From: Liolophura sinensis
Lineage: Eukaryota; Mollusca; Polyplacophora; Chitonida; Chitonidae
Direction: 5' to 3'
Assembly (NCBI RefSeq): GCF_032854445.1
Contig: NC_088301.1
Location: 55,663,187 to 55,727,186, forward strand
Length of the DNA stretch: 64,000 bases
Positions within the stretch are counted from its first letter, which is position 1, and every line of letters begins with the position of its first letter. Under the pieces are notes generated by a model that had not been told where the DNA came from, searched no databases, and was given only the letters and a program-made list of their open reading frames with translations. Shown here piece after piece: positions 1 to 11,023 of the stretch. Position numbers and translations under genes: made by a program.

Positions 1-205
1 CGAGGTGGTGAATACGGCTACGACTCACTGATAACACTTCGGTCCGGGCTGGAGCAGTACCTAAGACAGAAGGGATACCCTCATCTCATCCGTTCCTCCC
101 CATTGTTCTGTCACAGCCAAGCAGCTGTGCGGAAAAGAAGACTCAAACAAGCACATGCCCGACACCAACAGGCTGAGATCAGCAATAATCATAATGAACA
201 CTGAT
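1..205 (+). CDS. 3' end of an unidentified coding exon, possibly DUF3504/ZMYM-type
   Basis: One frame is open from base 1 to a TGA at 203-205, about 67 codons, so the gene enters from the left edge. The peptide contains YDSLITLRSGLEQYLRQKGY, then a Cys-His pair and a basic stretch (RKRRLKQA). The pattern 'SL-(x)n-R-x-G-L-x-x-YLR-x-K-G' followed by a hydrophobic segment and a basic helix resembles the DUF3504 region of ZMYM/KIAA1958/QRICH1-like proteins, which derive from Crypton tyrosine recombinases. That is recalled from the family pattern and was not aligned. It could be a host gene or a domesticated or dead transposon. The stop codon was present before the neighbouring SINE inserted, because it lies in the target duplication. 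Confidence 0.45.
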
Positions 206-470
206 TTATTTATTTATTTGATTGGTGTTTTAAGCCGCAGGCAAGAATATTTCACTTATATGACCACGGCCACCATTATGGAGGGAGGAAACCGGGCAAA
301 GCCGGGGGGAAACCCACGACCATCCGCAGGTTTTTAGCAGGCCTTCCCAAATAAGGCCGGAGAGGAAGCCAGCATGAGCTCGACTTGAACTCACAGCGAC
401 CGCATTGGTGAGAGACTCCTGGATCATTACGCTGCCCTAACACGCTAACCAACTGAACCACGGAGGCCCC
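206..470 (-). mobile_element. Full-length tRNA-headed SINE, minus orientation
   Basis: Read on the minus strand it begins at 470 with a tRNA-like head (GGGGCCTCCGTGGTTCAG, then TTGGTTAGCG as an A-box-like stretch and GAGTTCAAGTC as a B-box-like stretch). A conserved body follows, and it ends in an AAATAAATAAAT tail at about 206-220. It is flanked by a perfect 14-bp direct repeat, TAATGAACACTGAT, at 192-205 and 471-484, the mark of LINE-driven insertion. The body recurs in pieces at about ten other places in the window. I cannot say whether the body belongs to the Meta or Deu SINE superfamilies. It lies in what should be the 3' UTR of the exon ending at 205. Confidence 0.9.
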
Positions 471-484
471 TAATGAACACTGAT

Positions 485-1345
485 CACAACATGGCTAACA
501 CACAGACACTGAATGGCCCAATCAAATATAATACTATAGTGTCCAGACATTAAGATGGTCGATTCATTGCCGCTTCCAAAATACTGTGATTGAAATCATT
601 GCGTTGGTCGTCAGGCTGACATTTGTGCTTGAAGTGTTTACATGAATATAGAGTAATGAAACTGTTATCATTAATGATCTTGGACAACATGTATACAACG
701 TTTGTGCCTGATGTAAATCAGAGTGGTTCTGTGATTTTCGCTTCTTTGAAATATTGACTGAAAGCAATATTTTTGGCGATTGTGAAACTTATGTTTAGAT
801 AAGTTGATTAATAGCCATATCACTGTTTTCTCAACATTGACAAATGGAAAAATTATGGCTACCTGTGAAACTGACACATTGTATACACTGTAACAATACT
901 GTGATCCAACTTATCACTTTATCAATTCCAGTGAAACCTCAGACTGTAGATATCCTCCTTCACAATAACGTAACCCACCTCATGAAGAGCCAGTGTAAAA
1001 CCTGTCTGAAATGGTGCTTTTTATGTATATGTATATATTTTTATAATGTTTGGAAGTAGTGATAGACAGTCAAAGACATGTCCATGTTAAAGCTCAAGGT
1101 GCTTTGTAGAAGTGATTAATATTTTCTAAATGTTGTTTTTATAAAGTCCTATATGTACGTTACATCTTTTACATCTTTCTTCAAGATTGACCAGAATGTA
1201 TGAAAGATTATGGCTTAACAGAGATTGACCAGTAAGGCCTTATGGAAGAAACATGTTCTTGAAATGGGTCATTGCCTTCACAGTATTGTTTTTACATTCG
1301 TTATGACTTCTGTTTGTACATACGGAATAAAAGATTGTTTATATT
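485..1345 (+). other. Probable 3' UTR with poly(A) signal at 1326-1331
   Basis: There is no coding potential beyond short chance ORFs. The first AATAAA downstream of the stop at 203-205 is at 1326-1331, followed by a T/G-rich stretch (GATTGTTTATATTG). If the SINE is transcribed within this UTR, the UTR is about 1.1 kb. This is inference from position only. Confidence 0.35.
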
Positions 1346-3783
1346 GACGTATTGTCCCAAACTTTTAAATGGAATTATAAATTTGTAACCTACTTACATT
1401 ACACATGCATGGAGATTGTGTATTCATTTAGTTGATACGACCCAATAGTTAGCTGGCTAAGGTTTTGTTATGATACGATAGAAAGTAGTATCACCAGTTA
1501 TTTTTCAAATAACTTCGTTTGAAGCGAGGTTCGCGAATTGTTCAGGGTATGAGGTTTAAGGCAATGAAAAAGCAGTGTGATGAGTCATTGCCAGTGGAAA
1601 CGCAGAATTCAAAATTTCAAAAGCAGACCGATGTAATATTTTAAAAACCAGCGTTCCTACTTCAGTCCTAGAGTTTTGAATTGTACAAACTTTGCTTAAA
1701 CGAAACTCGAAACGTTTTTGGCCATTTTCCATGCAAAAATTTTCGATTTGACCTTATCCATTTTTCTCTAGATGCTTTTTTCTTTCGCCCACCTGTGTTG
1801 TCACAATGTCCTCATTGGTGGACATAATTGGTAATATCTAGCATTATTTAACAGTAGCCAGGTAAACAAGTACTCATGCATACGGCGTAAAACACTAATC
1901 AAATAAAATCAGCAAGTGATACGCCGGTCTTCAACAAGAGACCATTGGACATGATTGATTTGGAACAAAAGATACACGACAACATAATACTTCAGGCTTA
2001 TCCACAGCAATTTGCCATGAGGTTAGGGCCAACAATTGGTCTATGACACTCTATACAAATTAAAGGAATTCTCCTATCACATTTTTCTAATTGCGAAAAG
2101 TATGACGGTTACAAGGTGATTAGTTAGAAAAGTCCATTCCTCCAGCAAATCAGAGGTTACTTTCACAATATCCAAGTTCTAGTAATTTTGTTTTAGAAAA
2201 ATGTTTACTTAATGTGGGATATATATGTGTGAAATAGGACCGACCTCTATAGAAGAATAAACGTTTGATCCAGGAAGAGTTTAGGTTTGGAATTATGGAC
2301 GGAGGACACCGTGCAGTACACATGGCCACCTTTCTTGATCCACGTCCCTTGAATTCGGGAAAAAAACGCCTGGCTTTCCTTTCACTCTACTATACTCTAC
2401 TTGGATAAATCTTTACGCTCACAATTTTTTACACATGGATCACATGAGCCAGTGGTCACATTAGATATACTCCGAACACACCATCAGAAGTCTGTGATGA
2501 AGTCGCATTCAGTCATGATTTTTCCCCCTGCATCAACCTATCCTTAGAATCGTCATAATTGGAATTTTGAGTGTGAAATTCTACATTTTGACACTTTGGA
2601 GTTTTGTGCAAGGGAAGAAATTTTAAATCGCTAACACTGAGGAGTGTATCTCCTTTAGGTTACCAAATAAACTATCCTTTAGTCCGTTTCTTTTAACTTG
2701 TTGCCTACATTCCGCTATACGAAAACGCTCATACTCACAATAAGTACGTATAGTTGGTGACACGTAACACCACAAACTCTATACACATTGATACGAAGGA
2801 CGTTCATTTTATTGCAAGGAAAATGCGCTTGGAATACTGTTAAACTCATATTGTTAAACTTACATAAGCTTGTTTTGGACACCAAGAACTCACTGCCACC
2901 AGTGACGTTATAATTCAAATACGAGGGCATGTTGGGTAATGGGTGGAGTTCAGCATGTTTTGACCAAGAGCGCGCTAGGGCCAACTTTACCTAAACTAGA
3001 CTTCATTTTTAATCCGGTTTCTGACACTGCCCTGTGCGAAATTGTTTTCAAGTTTTACTATAATATAATTTTGATAACTGAATTTTATTCCGTCCCTTGT
3101 AGCTATATGATCTCAAGGCACCGTCCTCAGAGTTAGATGTTAGAAAATTCTGTTATAAAAGAAGTCTAGTTGCGGAGTGACTGGAGTGCCCATTGTGTAT
3201 GTATATATATATATAGATGTATAAAGTCTACAGATCAAAACGATATAATTTGGTCAATGTCGTATGCCCGCAGATACTGTAGTATTCGTACATCTTGAAT
3301 GACAATGTCAGCTGAGAAATTCGCCTGTGTCTTACACAGAAGTGTGGTTTCTTGAATAACAACCCTTCGTATTTTGGGTATATGAAAGCTACATGTAGAT
3401 GGCCATGTCTCAGTTATTTTAGCCAGTCATATTGCCCAAGTGTCAATGTGACGATCTAGTTCAACAAACTGTTTTCCGTTTTCAGTATGTGTGTCCAATC
3501 CATTTTGAATTGCTCCAAGCATTATCGAGCTCTGGTACATCACTGATAAGCCACCCAAACAATGGTTGCTCTACTAGACCTGATATTCGATCGTGTTTAC
3601 CAAGCTTGTGGTAGACGTTTGTTGGGGATTGTATACTTCTTCATTATTTACTGCACGAAAATAAGCAAACACAAATCAAACGCTAAAGTATACTATTGTA
3701 TGTATTGATACTTTTTTTATTAATATGCCATTTTGTATGTTTGTTATATAGTTAACGTTGCTTTCTTTTTTATATTTTTTTAG
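1346..3783. other. No gene seen
   Basis: AT-rich sequence without a supported gene. A TA microsatellite lies near 3202-3215. An ORF at 3432-3614 (+) contains a good polypyrimidine-AG inside it, but nothing recognisable. Confidence 0.5.
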
Positions 3784-3904
3784 GTGAGGGACTACAAACG
3801 GTTGACCAAAAAAAGCAAAACCAATGCCGCCTCAACTATCGTCGTCGAGAATTCATGGCTGGAAAAACTGCTTAAACTCAAAGAGCAGCACAGGGGTATA
3901 TATG
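3784..3904 (+). CDS. Candidate internal exon, unknown gene
   Basis: A long T-rich tract ends in TTTTTTTAG at 3783 and a GGTGAGT donor follows 3904. The 121 nt between them are open in one frame. They encode about 40 residues beginning VRDYKRLTKKSKTNAAS and running through a charged, helix-like stretch ending HRGIYG. The splice signals are strong and the peptide is not low-complexity, so this may be a real plus-strand exon. It would converge on the 3' end of SLC23 copy 1, which lies only about 190 bases away on the other strand. No flanking exons were recognised and the family is unknown. Confidence 0.35.
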
Positions 3905-4028
3905 GTGAGTCTCATCCCTTCGGCACATTTTCTATCTGGATAATCCTGGGCAAGGTGGGGAAGGAGAGACCAGAAAATCATTGACATCCGCCCTTAAGGA
4001 TTTCTTCCAAAATCTTTCCATTGTGTTA

Positions 4029-4034
4029 TTTATT
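4029..4034 (-). terminator. Poly(A) signal of SLC23 copy 1
   Basis: TTTATT on the plus strand reads AATAAA on the minus strand, 57 bases past the stop codon of copy 1 (4091-4093). Confidence 0.5.
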
Positions 4035-4090
4035 GGTATTATCTAGCCTTTCTTGTGTGGTATATTTCTAAGAATGTAAAATATCATAAT

Positions 4091-7000
4091 CTAGGAAGAG
4101 TCCCCATTAATCGGCATAGGGCATTCCTGTGATGTTACTTGGTCATATGAGTAATACGGTAGAAATGGAATGAACCGGATCCAGGAGTAAGTGAACCATC
4201 GTTTGGGGGCCCACGGAATGTCGTACACCGAGTAACGGCTCTTTTCTTTGTAAGACATGAAGGCCTTCGCGTCTTGCAACTCAAAGCGACTTCTCTTACC
4301 TGTAGTATCACGAAAACAAAATTTGGTGAAGCAATTAAGATTGAACATTACAGCGTATATAAATATGTTTAACTGATGTCTGTATTACATGACGAGTTTA
4401 GGTTTACTTTGTTACATATAATTCTACGAAAGGATGCTGATCTACTGAATTTCAAAATTTATTAAAATTAGCTAAAACTTGAGAGTTATCGCCGCTTGAG
4501 TGGCACGTATGTTGCAGGCTACCAGGCGGTACCCTCCGTCTGCCTGTTGCGGGGCATGTTGCCACGGTGTGGCAGAAATATTGCCGATTTGGCGTTAGGC
4601 CTTCATGTATTCTTTTGCATGGACAGCTGCTGTATATTCAACCCGTTTTAGGCCTAGACATAGTACCTACCTGGTAATGTGTTGTCCAAGAAAAATCCCA
4701 CAAAACAGGAAATGAATATGGGATTTCCAAAAAGTGCTACTATAGTGTTATCTAGTTCTCGCACGCCTGAAATTATCAGAAAATATGTGATGTTCCAAGT
4801 ACAATGAAATGTGATGAAAGGCTTAAAGCATATTTAAAAAAAGCACAGTAAAACTAGAGCAGCGACGACAGTGCATGATAATTGGCAAATGGCAAATGGT
4901 ACACAGGTATCTGGTGAGATACAAAAATTGCAGTAATGTTATTTGCAGTTTATTAAACGTCGCTGGTCTTGATGTTGTCATCACCTTTACCTTACAATAA
5001 CATTAAAACAATGCAGAGAGATAAGACTTAAGGGATGCTTAGTTCATAGTATGGAGGAATAATCTGTCTTTTCCAAAATTGATTCCTCGATGCTATACTA
5101 AGAGATGTGGTGATAATGCAGTAAGCGCTGGAGTTATACAACAAGTCCTGCTGGAACATAATAAGCCTCGATGGTATGCTGTGAGTTTTGCCATCTATGC
5201 AAAATGTTTGATTTCATACACTGAGTTGTAATAGACTTACCAAGACCATAACCTTAACTAACCAGGTTAAGACCAGGGGTAGCCCGGATGCCAGCCAGGT
5301 TGGATAGTCCTTATAGGTCCAGTATAAATCAGGATTTATGTGAAATATGACAAATATCTTGTAGTCAGTCGAATCAATGCGAAAATCTAAGTTAAAACAA
5401 ATAGATAAAATCTGTCCATTAAATTAGAAGATCTAGAATTGGAATCACCTGTATTTATTTTGTTCGTGTTTTCAGGATCCACCTTAAATTAGCAGATCTA
5501 GAATTAGAATCACCTGTATTTATTTTGTTCGTGTTTTCCAGGATCCACCTTGGCAAGGCTATGGCGAGAAACAAGGCCATGCCTACTGAGACATAATTCC
5601 TGGACATGGTCAGATTGACGCACTGCAGGGCAGACAGGCCCATGCCGACGAGTGTCCCCAGGGCAAGAATCATCTTGCCTCCCAGGACGGGCGGAGGGAT
5701 ACAGACGAGCACGGCCCCGATCTTCCCGAACACTCCCATGAGAATCATGATCACTCCAGACATGATGAAAACACGCCGACTAGACACCTACAATATGAAA
5801 ATGCTGCATGGAGTTGCATTGATTGTTTCAGTTGTAACACAAGTTTAATGCCTGAAGAAATATGAAAACTTTCCATCGTTGTTTGAGAACGTTGGGTATT
5901 TCCAGCTTGAGGAGACGGACAATAAAGGTCGTGGATAAATACACATTATAACATACATGAAATGTTAACTTCTGACAGAATAAACTTCTCTGAGACTTTA
6001 CTGACCCTCAATTTATTGAGTTAAATAAAAGATTTAAACTTGAAACTGTCTTTAAAAGTTTTATCATTGTGTAGCTCATATTAGTTTTAATTAAAATAAA
6101 CCCGCTCTTTAAGGAGGTTCTGATGCAGAAATCGCGGTATATAGGAGAGACTTCGATTATGCTGTATATAACTGTACTATTTATTTTGATCTGACTCACA
6201 GCGCTTAGTTAAAAATATAGTGAAACCATGAAAATATTTTTGTAAAAGGGAAACTTATTATTAGATATGCATTGAGTTAGTTTATAGCTCAACATCTCTA
6301 TTTGTAGCAGATGTGTTTACCTTTGTTAGCCCGATGATACTTATCATCTCACTGTAGGACGTGGTTCCATGCCCGACTCCAAATACGGCCGAGACGACAC
6401 TGCTAATGCCCTCCACTAGGACCCCTCGGTTCAGGGCATGCCGAGGGGGGTAGGGAGTCTCGCAGATCCGGCTTACCGCCACATAATCACCAAGGGATTC
6501 CACAATTGACATGAGCACACAGACGACCATGCCGGTGAACAACGGAAGGCTGAAGGACGGGGGCCCGAACTGACCTGAAATGAAGAGACTGGAATCACAC
6601 GTTTATTCACCGACCTTTGCCAAAGACAGGGCCAGAACATAAAAACAACTCTGCTGCCGTCGTGATTGTTTTCACTCTTCAGAAAGTATGCTGACAGATA
6701 CAAGGTAATTAATGGAAATCTGCCTTTTGTCAATTATTCCAAGTAAGAGAGTAGAATTCCTTGAATATGTGATATATCGTTCCAAATATGGCTCTCTTGT
6801 GTGTGGAATAGCAATAATATTGTAAAACACTTGATCCTTCTTTTTGTAAAACAACTTATGGTGGTCGAATTTAGTGAATAATCGTTCTGTCCATTGAATT
6901 GTGTCGATAACAGTATGATTCGCCTGACAGAGATGTTTCAAGTTTGTAATGTCGGTGTATTATGACGCATTGGTTAATTACATGTATGTCCACTGTATAT

Positions 7001-10000
7001 GTTCAGTGAAACTACACAGTCTATTATATTGTGAAATAGTTATCGTCTATCGTAATCCTTATATTGGGATCTAGTCGTCAATTCTGACAAACCCATATCA
7101 CACGTCAACCAGTAATTGGCGTGGCAATGTTTCGTTAAACATGACCTGACTGCATCGCCACTAACCTGGATATGGAAAGTAGAACCACTCCGCCCGGTGG
7201 ATGGTATCCAGCTTGGCGTCTGATCTAGCCTCATACTCCACCAGGGTCGGGTCGTCCGTGATCATTCCCGTCACCGTCAGGATATAACTCAACAGCCAGC
7301 CTCCCGCTAAAGCCGCCAACACCTGACAAAGGAATTGGACGTGGAATGAAAACCGTGTTCCTCTGTAGATATTCGGTAGACGTACATGCAAAGGGAAACT
7401 GAACGCGGTTTGGTGGCATTTTTTCCACCAGTATGCTTATCTTGAATCATATTGTAATTAAGCTAACTTTGTCTATCGCTTGAAATGAATTCATTTTCTT
7501 GAAAAGATTGTAATTGACCAAACCACACCAGTGTTATGAAGGATCGTGCAAGATGGTTTGAGTTCACATATAGTTTTTCCTCCATTTGCAAAATTTAATA
7601 TAATTTGAACACTTTGTCCTATAATCTTACACTACCGGTATATACGCACAAGTAACCTGTGACTAACCTACCTGTGTGTATGAAGTGAGGACGGGCTTTT
7701 TGAAAAATAAACCAGTAACATCAAATGTTATAAAATCTCATTTTGTATTCAATATTCAAAGTTTTAAAAGCAACGCTTTTCAAACATCAGCAGGCATGTA
7801 CTTGAATATGCATTTAGAGACACCACAATTTGGAATATCTGTACATGGAGCCTAGGAGAGAAATTACCGCAATGATCTGTAAGATGGGGTAACGTATTTT
7901 GTGACAGCCCTTCTTTCTTGTCCAGACTGGAATGGGTAAAGACAAGTGACCCAAATATGCCGTCATTGCCATAAAGATGATGAACGTCCTTCAAAATGAG
8001 CAGTATAGAACAGAAGTAATAATGAGAACTAACATAGGTAGCGAATGAATGCTGCAATGAACATGTACAACTGACCATAAGGTTTTTAGTACGAAAGAAA
8101 AAAACAACTTTGGGCACAATAGTATTGGCTTAACTTGCCTCGCCCCATTGCTTACCAAAATCAGTACCAATAATAAATATGAGCTTGTCTGTAGCTGGAA
8201 AATCTATGGTTGATATTGTTATAGATCTAGGCATCGAAACAGACATTCACATACAAGCTGTCAACCGTAACACAAAGTCATGTAAAGAGAACTGTCAACG
8301 ATGATAACGGAAATACACCAGGAATGTTCAGACGCAGTTTTCCGAAAAAGGAAGTTTGTGCATAGTAACTATACAATGCACCTCAAAGTATATAGCTTAC
8401 AATGCCGTGATACCCCAATGACCCTCCGATAGCTCGAGCGCCGGCCGGAAGAGAGATATTCCTATCATAACAATCGTCGGGGCAATCGTCAGGGGGCCAA
8501 TGTATTTCATGAGCTTGCCCATCAATCCGCTCCCGCCCAGTAGAAGGTGGAGGGCTGAAGCTATAACTAAACTTCCTTCGGTCTGTTAAAGAGATATGCA
8601 ATTTCATCATGTACTATACATTACAAGGCGTTAATGAAACCGGCCTTGTGTCCCCCATCCTTGTAAACCTCTATCTATATAACCAAAACAGTACGTTAAA
8701 TCGTTTAACTGGTTATCAGCATTACATCTAATTTGAGTAGGTTTTTAGATTTGCTTGTTACTACATAGGCCTGCTTAAAACTAAAGGTTTGCTTATACCT
8801 ATATAGTTTACTGGTTGGTTGTAACTCAAGGTTTCTCTTTGGCTATATGTTTGCTTACTGTTCTAACATTGTGCGTATCTATAGATTTGCTTGTAACTCA
8901 AGGCTTGCGTGGAACTATAACTTTTGAGGACTACAGGTTAGCTGGTATTCTTGTATAGAGTTAAGGTTGCTTGTGACTTCAGGCTTGTATGTATGCACTG
9001 ATGGAAATATAGTTAAGAATCATCACTAGCTAAATTACATATATAGTAAATAGTGTCTTGTCGTTTTTGAAACCATTACTCATGAGGTCAACGATGTATA
9101 GCAAAAAGCAGAAATGTGTCTTAAGTTACCGACTTACCATCTGTATCCTCTCAATCGGAGATAAAACTGCTCCATTATCCAAGCCAGTGTGATTGTTAGG
9201 GCTCCCCATCTCTCACAAAGAAGTGAAACAAACGGATCTCTTAATGTCAGAATTTAAAACACTCCAAAACTATACGCTGACACGTGGGCAGCCTTAGGTT
9301 AATGCATGGGTGTGTGAATAGGGTGGCGTGTTGATCATTAAGTGGAAAAACCAGACAAAGCTGTGCATAAACTACATGTATACCTGACACCCCAATGTGA
9401 ATCAAAACAGGCAATGTCGAAACCCAACGTATGTAGGCCCTACTACCCAATATCGCACTATATGTTCTTATAGCCCTGAACGAGGCATTAATCATGCATT
9501 GGGTTCAAATATTATTGTGCCTACTATAATATGATGAATAAGCCTACTTATATATCATGCACTCATACAACTGAAAAGACAGTTTGATAACATTAGCTCT
9601 TTACCGAAGGTCAGGTTGGCATGTCTGTTACATTTCCATTCCGGAAGTACGGCCATGTTGAGTAGAGGTACCAGAAATGTGGGATTGGGTCCTTGGAACA
9701 CCGGCAACCTACCACCAAGGAGAAGACAATTGTATGCTTCAAAATAGTGGATGTGTGTATATTGATACAAAAGTAATCCTTTGAACAGTAATTGAGAGGA
9801 ATTTGAATTATGATGGAGTTTTTATAACAGATTTTGTTATTCAATTTCTCCTACTTTTCGAGCTAAAAAAGGTCCGATTATCTGGATAAGAGCAACCAAC
9901 TTGTTTTGTTTGTCCTGACATATGTTGTATTTTTTATCTTTATAGTCAGATAATGTATATAGATAGGTCTATCTGACAACAGACTCACCTCAGGCCAAGC

Positions 10001-11023
10001 AGCGTCTGTATTACTGTAGCCACCCCAGACAGGAACAGCGTGGAACTTGTGAGCTTGGAAGTGAGGATGTCGTCCCCACAAAACACGCCTGAGATGATCA
10101 AGGCGACCGTTATGCAGAACGATACATTCATTAAGGCAATCTGTTCAGGGTGCGAAAGTATGGATTTCAAAAAGACAGTGACTACTTGTTCGAACCGTGA
10201 ATATGTCGGGATTGGTTCCATATCTAAATATCAAAGTTTACTAGAATTGAAAATTCGTTCAAAAGTCAGTTGTTATAAAGCTCAGTTTCGATCAAATTAT
10301 TAAAAGCCACTTCCCATAAAACTTAAGTTTGCATGCATAGAAAATCAGCCAACTCTTATGTACAAGATGTCAGAAAGATTGTCGGTGCGTAGGTTAAGGG
10401 GCAGTACAAAGGAAACACTGTACATTATTTCAAGGCTTTTTTTGTCGAGGACAGAGTTATCACCAAGTAATAAAGTCAAAATCATTTACTTTAAAATATT
10501 CATAAAAAGCAAGTTCCGTAGAAGAAATTGTCACATTTTATGTCATACATAGGGCCAGTTATAGCCTATTAAACTAACTTTTAATATTCTCCACAATAGC
10601 TCAGATTAGCTGTTTACTGTTAGAGATTGTGGGCGCAGGTCGTTTTATTTACCTGGAGTTTTAGAGAGGCCAGCGATAACCTCCACACCAATGGTTCCAA
10701 CCATAAATGTCGAAGGTGTTAACATAGCTTGTGACATCTCTTTATTTCAGAAAATAAACATTTCGACATAAGCACAAAAGCTGAACGATACTGTTGTCTT
10801 ATCCTTCAGCACAGAACGAGTGAAAATATCGTTGTAGGTCTAAAGCACTAAGGAGTCGTGATTGAACCGGTATAGATCAAAAAAACAACTTCACCTGAAT
10901 TCCAAATACCACAGTCAAATAGAAAGGAGGGTTGTCCTCGACCTTGTACAGCAGGTTAGAGGTCTTATCTTCTCGTTGTATAACAACACCCCACTTCCCC
11001 TCCGTGGTCTCCGAGTCGCCCAT
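4091..11023 (-). CDS. SLC23 family transporter, copy 1
   Basis: Multi-pass membrane transporter of the nucleobase-ascorbate (NAT/NCS2) family. Rebuilt coding exons, 5' to 3': 11023-10895, 10140-9989, 9708-9605, 9211-9138, 8582-8401, 7988-7868, 7322-7166, 6574-6321, 5787-5514, 4766-4671, 4299-4091; all junction phases agree and the total is 583 codons. Family landmarks, in order: LLYKVEDNPPFYL, LPVFQGPNPTFLVP, IGPLTIAPT, ARSDA.., SIVESLGDYVAVSRI, IGLTK, SRNYV, FLDNTLPG, and a cytosolic tail. The QH of helix 1 is replaced by QI, and the P-N-x-G of the signature by E-M-I-S. The start is the ATG at 11023, chosen because no upstream coding exon could be matched. Copy 3 has a separate first exon, so the true start may lie upstream. 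The donor at 5513 lies in a 65-bp tandem duplication. Substrate unknown. Confidence 0.85.
5420..5550 (-). repeat. 65-bp tandem duplication containing a 5' splice site
   Basis: The block ending in the GGATCC at the 3' end of SLC23 exon 9, its donor (ACAG/GTGATT) and adjacent intron occurs twice, offset by 65 bases, differing at about three positions. The inner donor is after 5514 and the outer one after 5449. Using the outer donor would add 65 nt and shift into a stop (RWILKTRTK then stop), so the inner site keeps the reading frame. Confidence 0.85.
8735..8995. repeat. Degenerate short repeats, TTTGCTTGTAACTCAAGG-like
   Basis: Variants of 'gtttgcttgtaactcaagg' and 'aggtttgcttatac' recur about 8-10 times with irregular spacing in the intron between SLC23 copy 1 exons 9211-9138 and 8582-8401. 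It looks like an old, decayed minisatellite. Confidence 0.4.
10653..10737 (-). other. Orphan exon-like segment inside an SLC23 copy 1 intron
   Basis: On the minus strand an ATG at 10737 opens a 28-codon frame (MSQAMLTPSTFMVGTIG..) that ends in CCAG/GTAAAT, a phase-1 donor. The next exon of copy 1 (10140) needs phase 0, so it cannot simply be spliced in. Its length, phase and terminal PG resemble the penultimate SLC23 exon (..FLDNTLPG). Equally, its M-(GQ)-SQ start resembles the candidate first exon at 48429-48330. It could be a remnant of a further paralogue or chance. Confidence 0.25.

Noticed and set aside
7981-8060. Apparent stop or frameshift upstream in SLC23 copy 1 exon 7988-7868
   Set aside because: Placing the acceptor at TTTTGAAG/GACG gives the same 121-nt length and phase as the copy 3 exon, so no lesion is needed.
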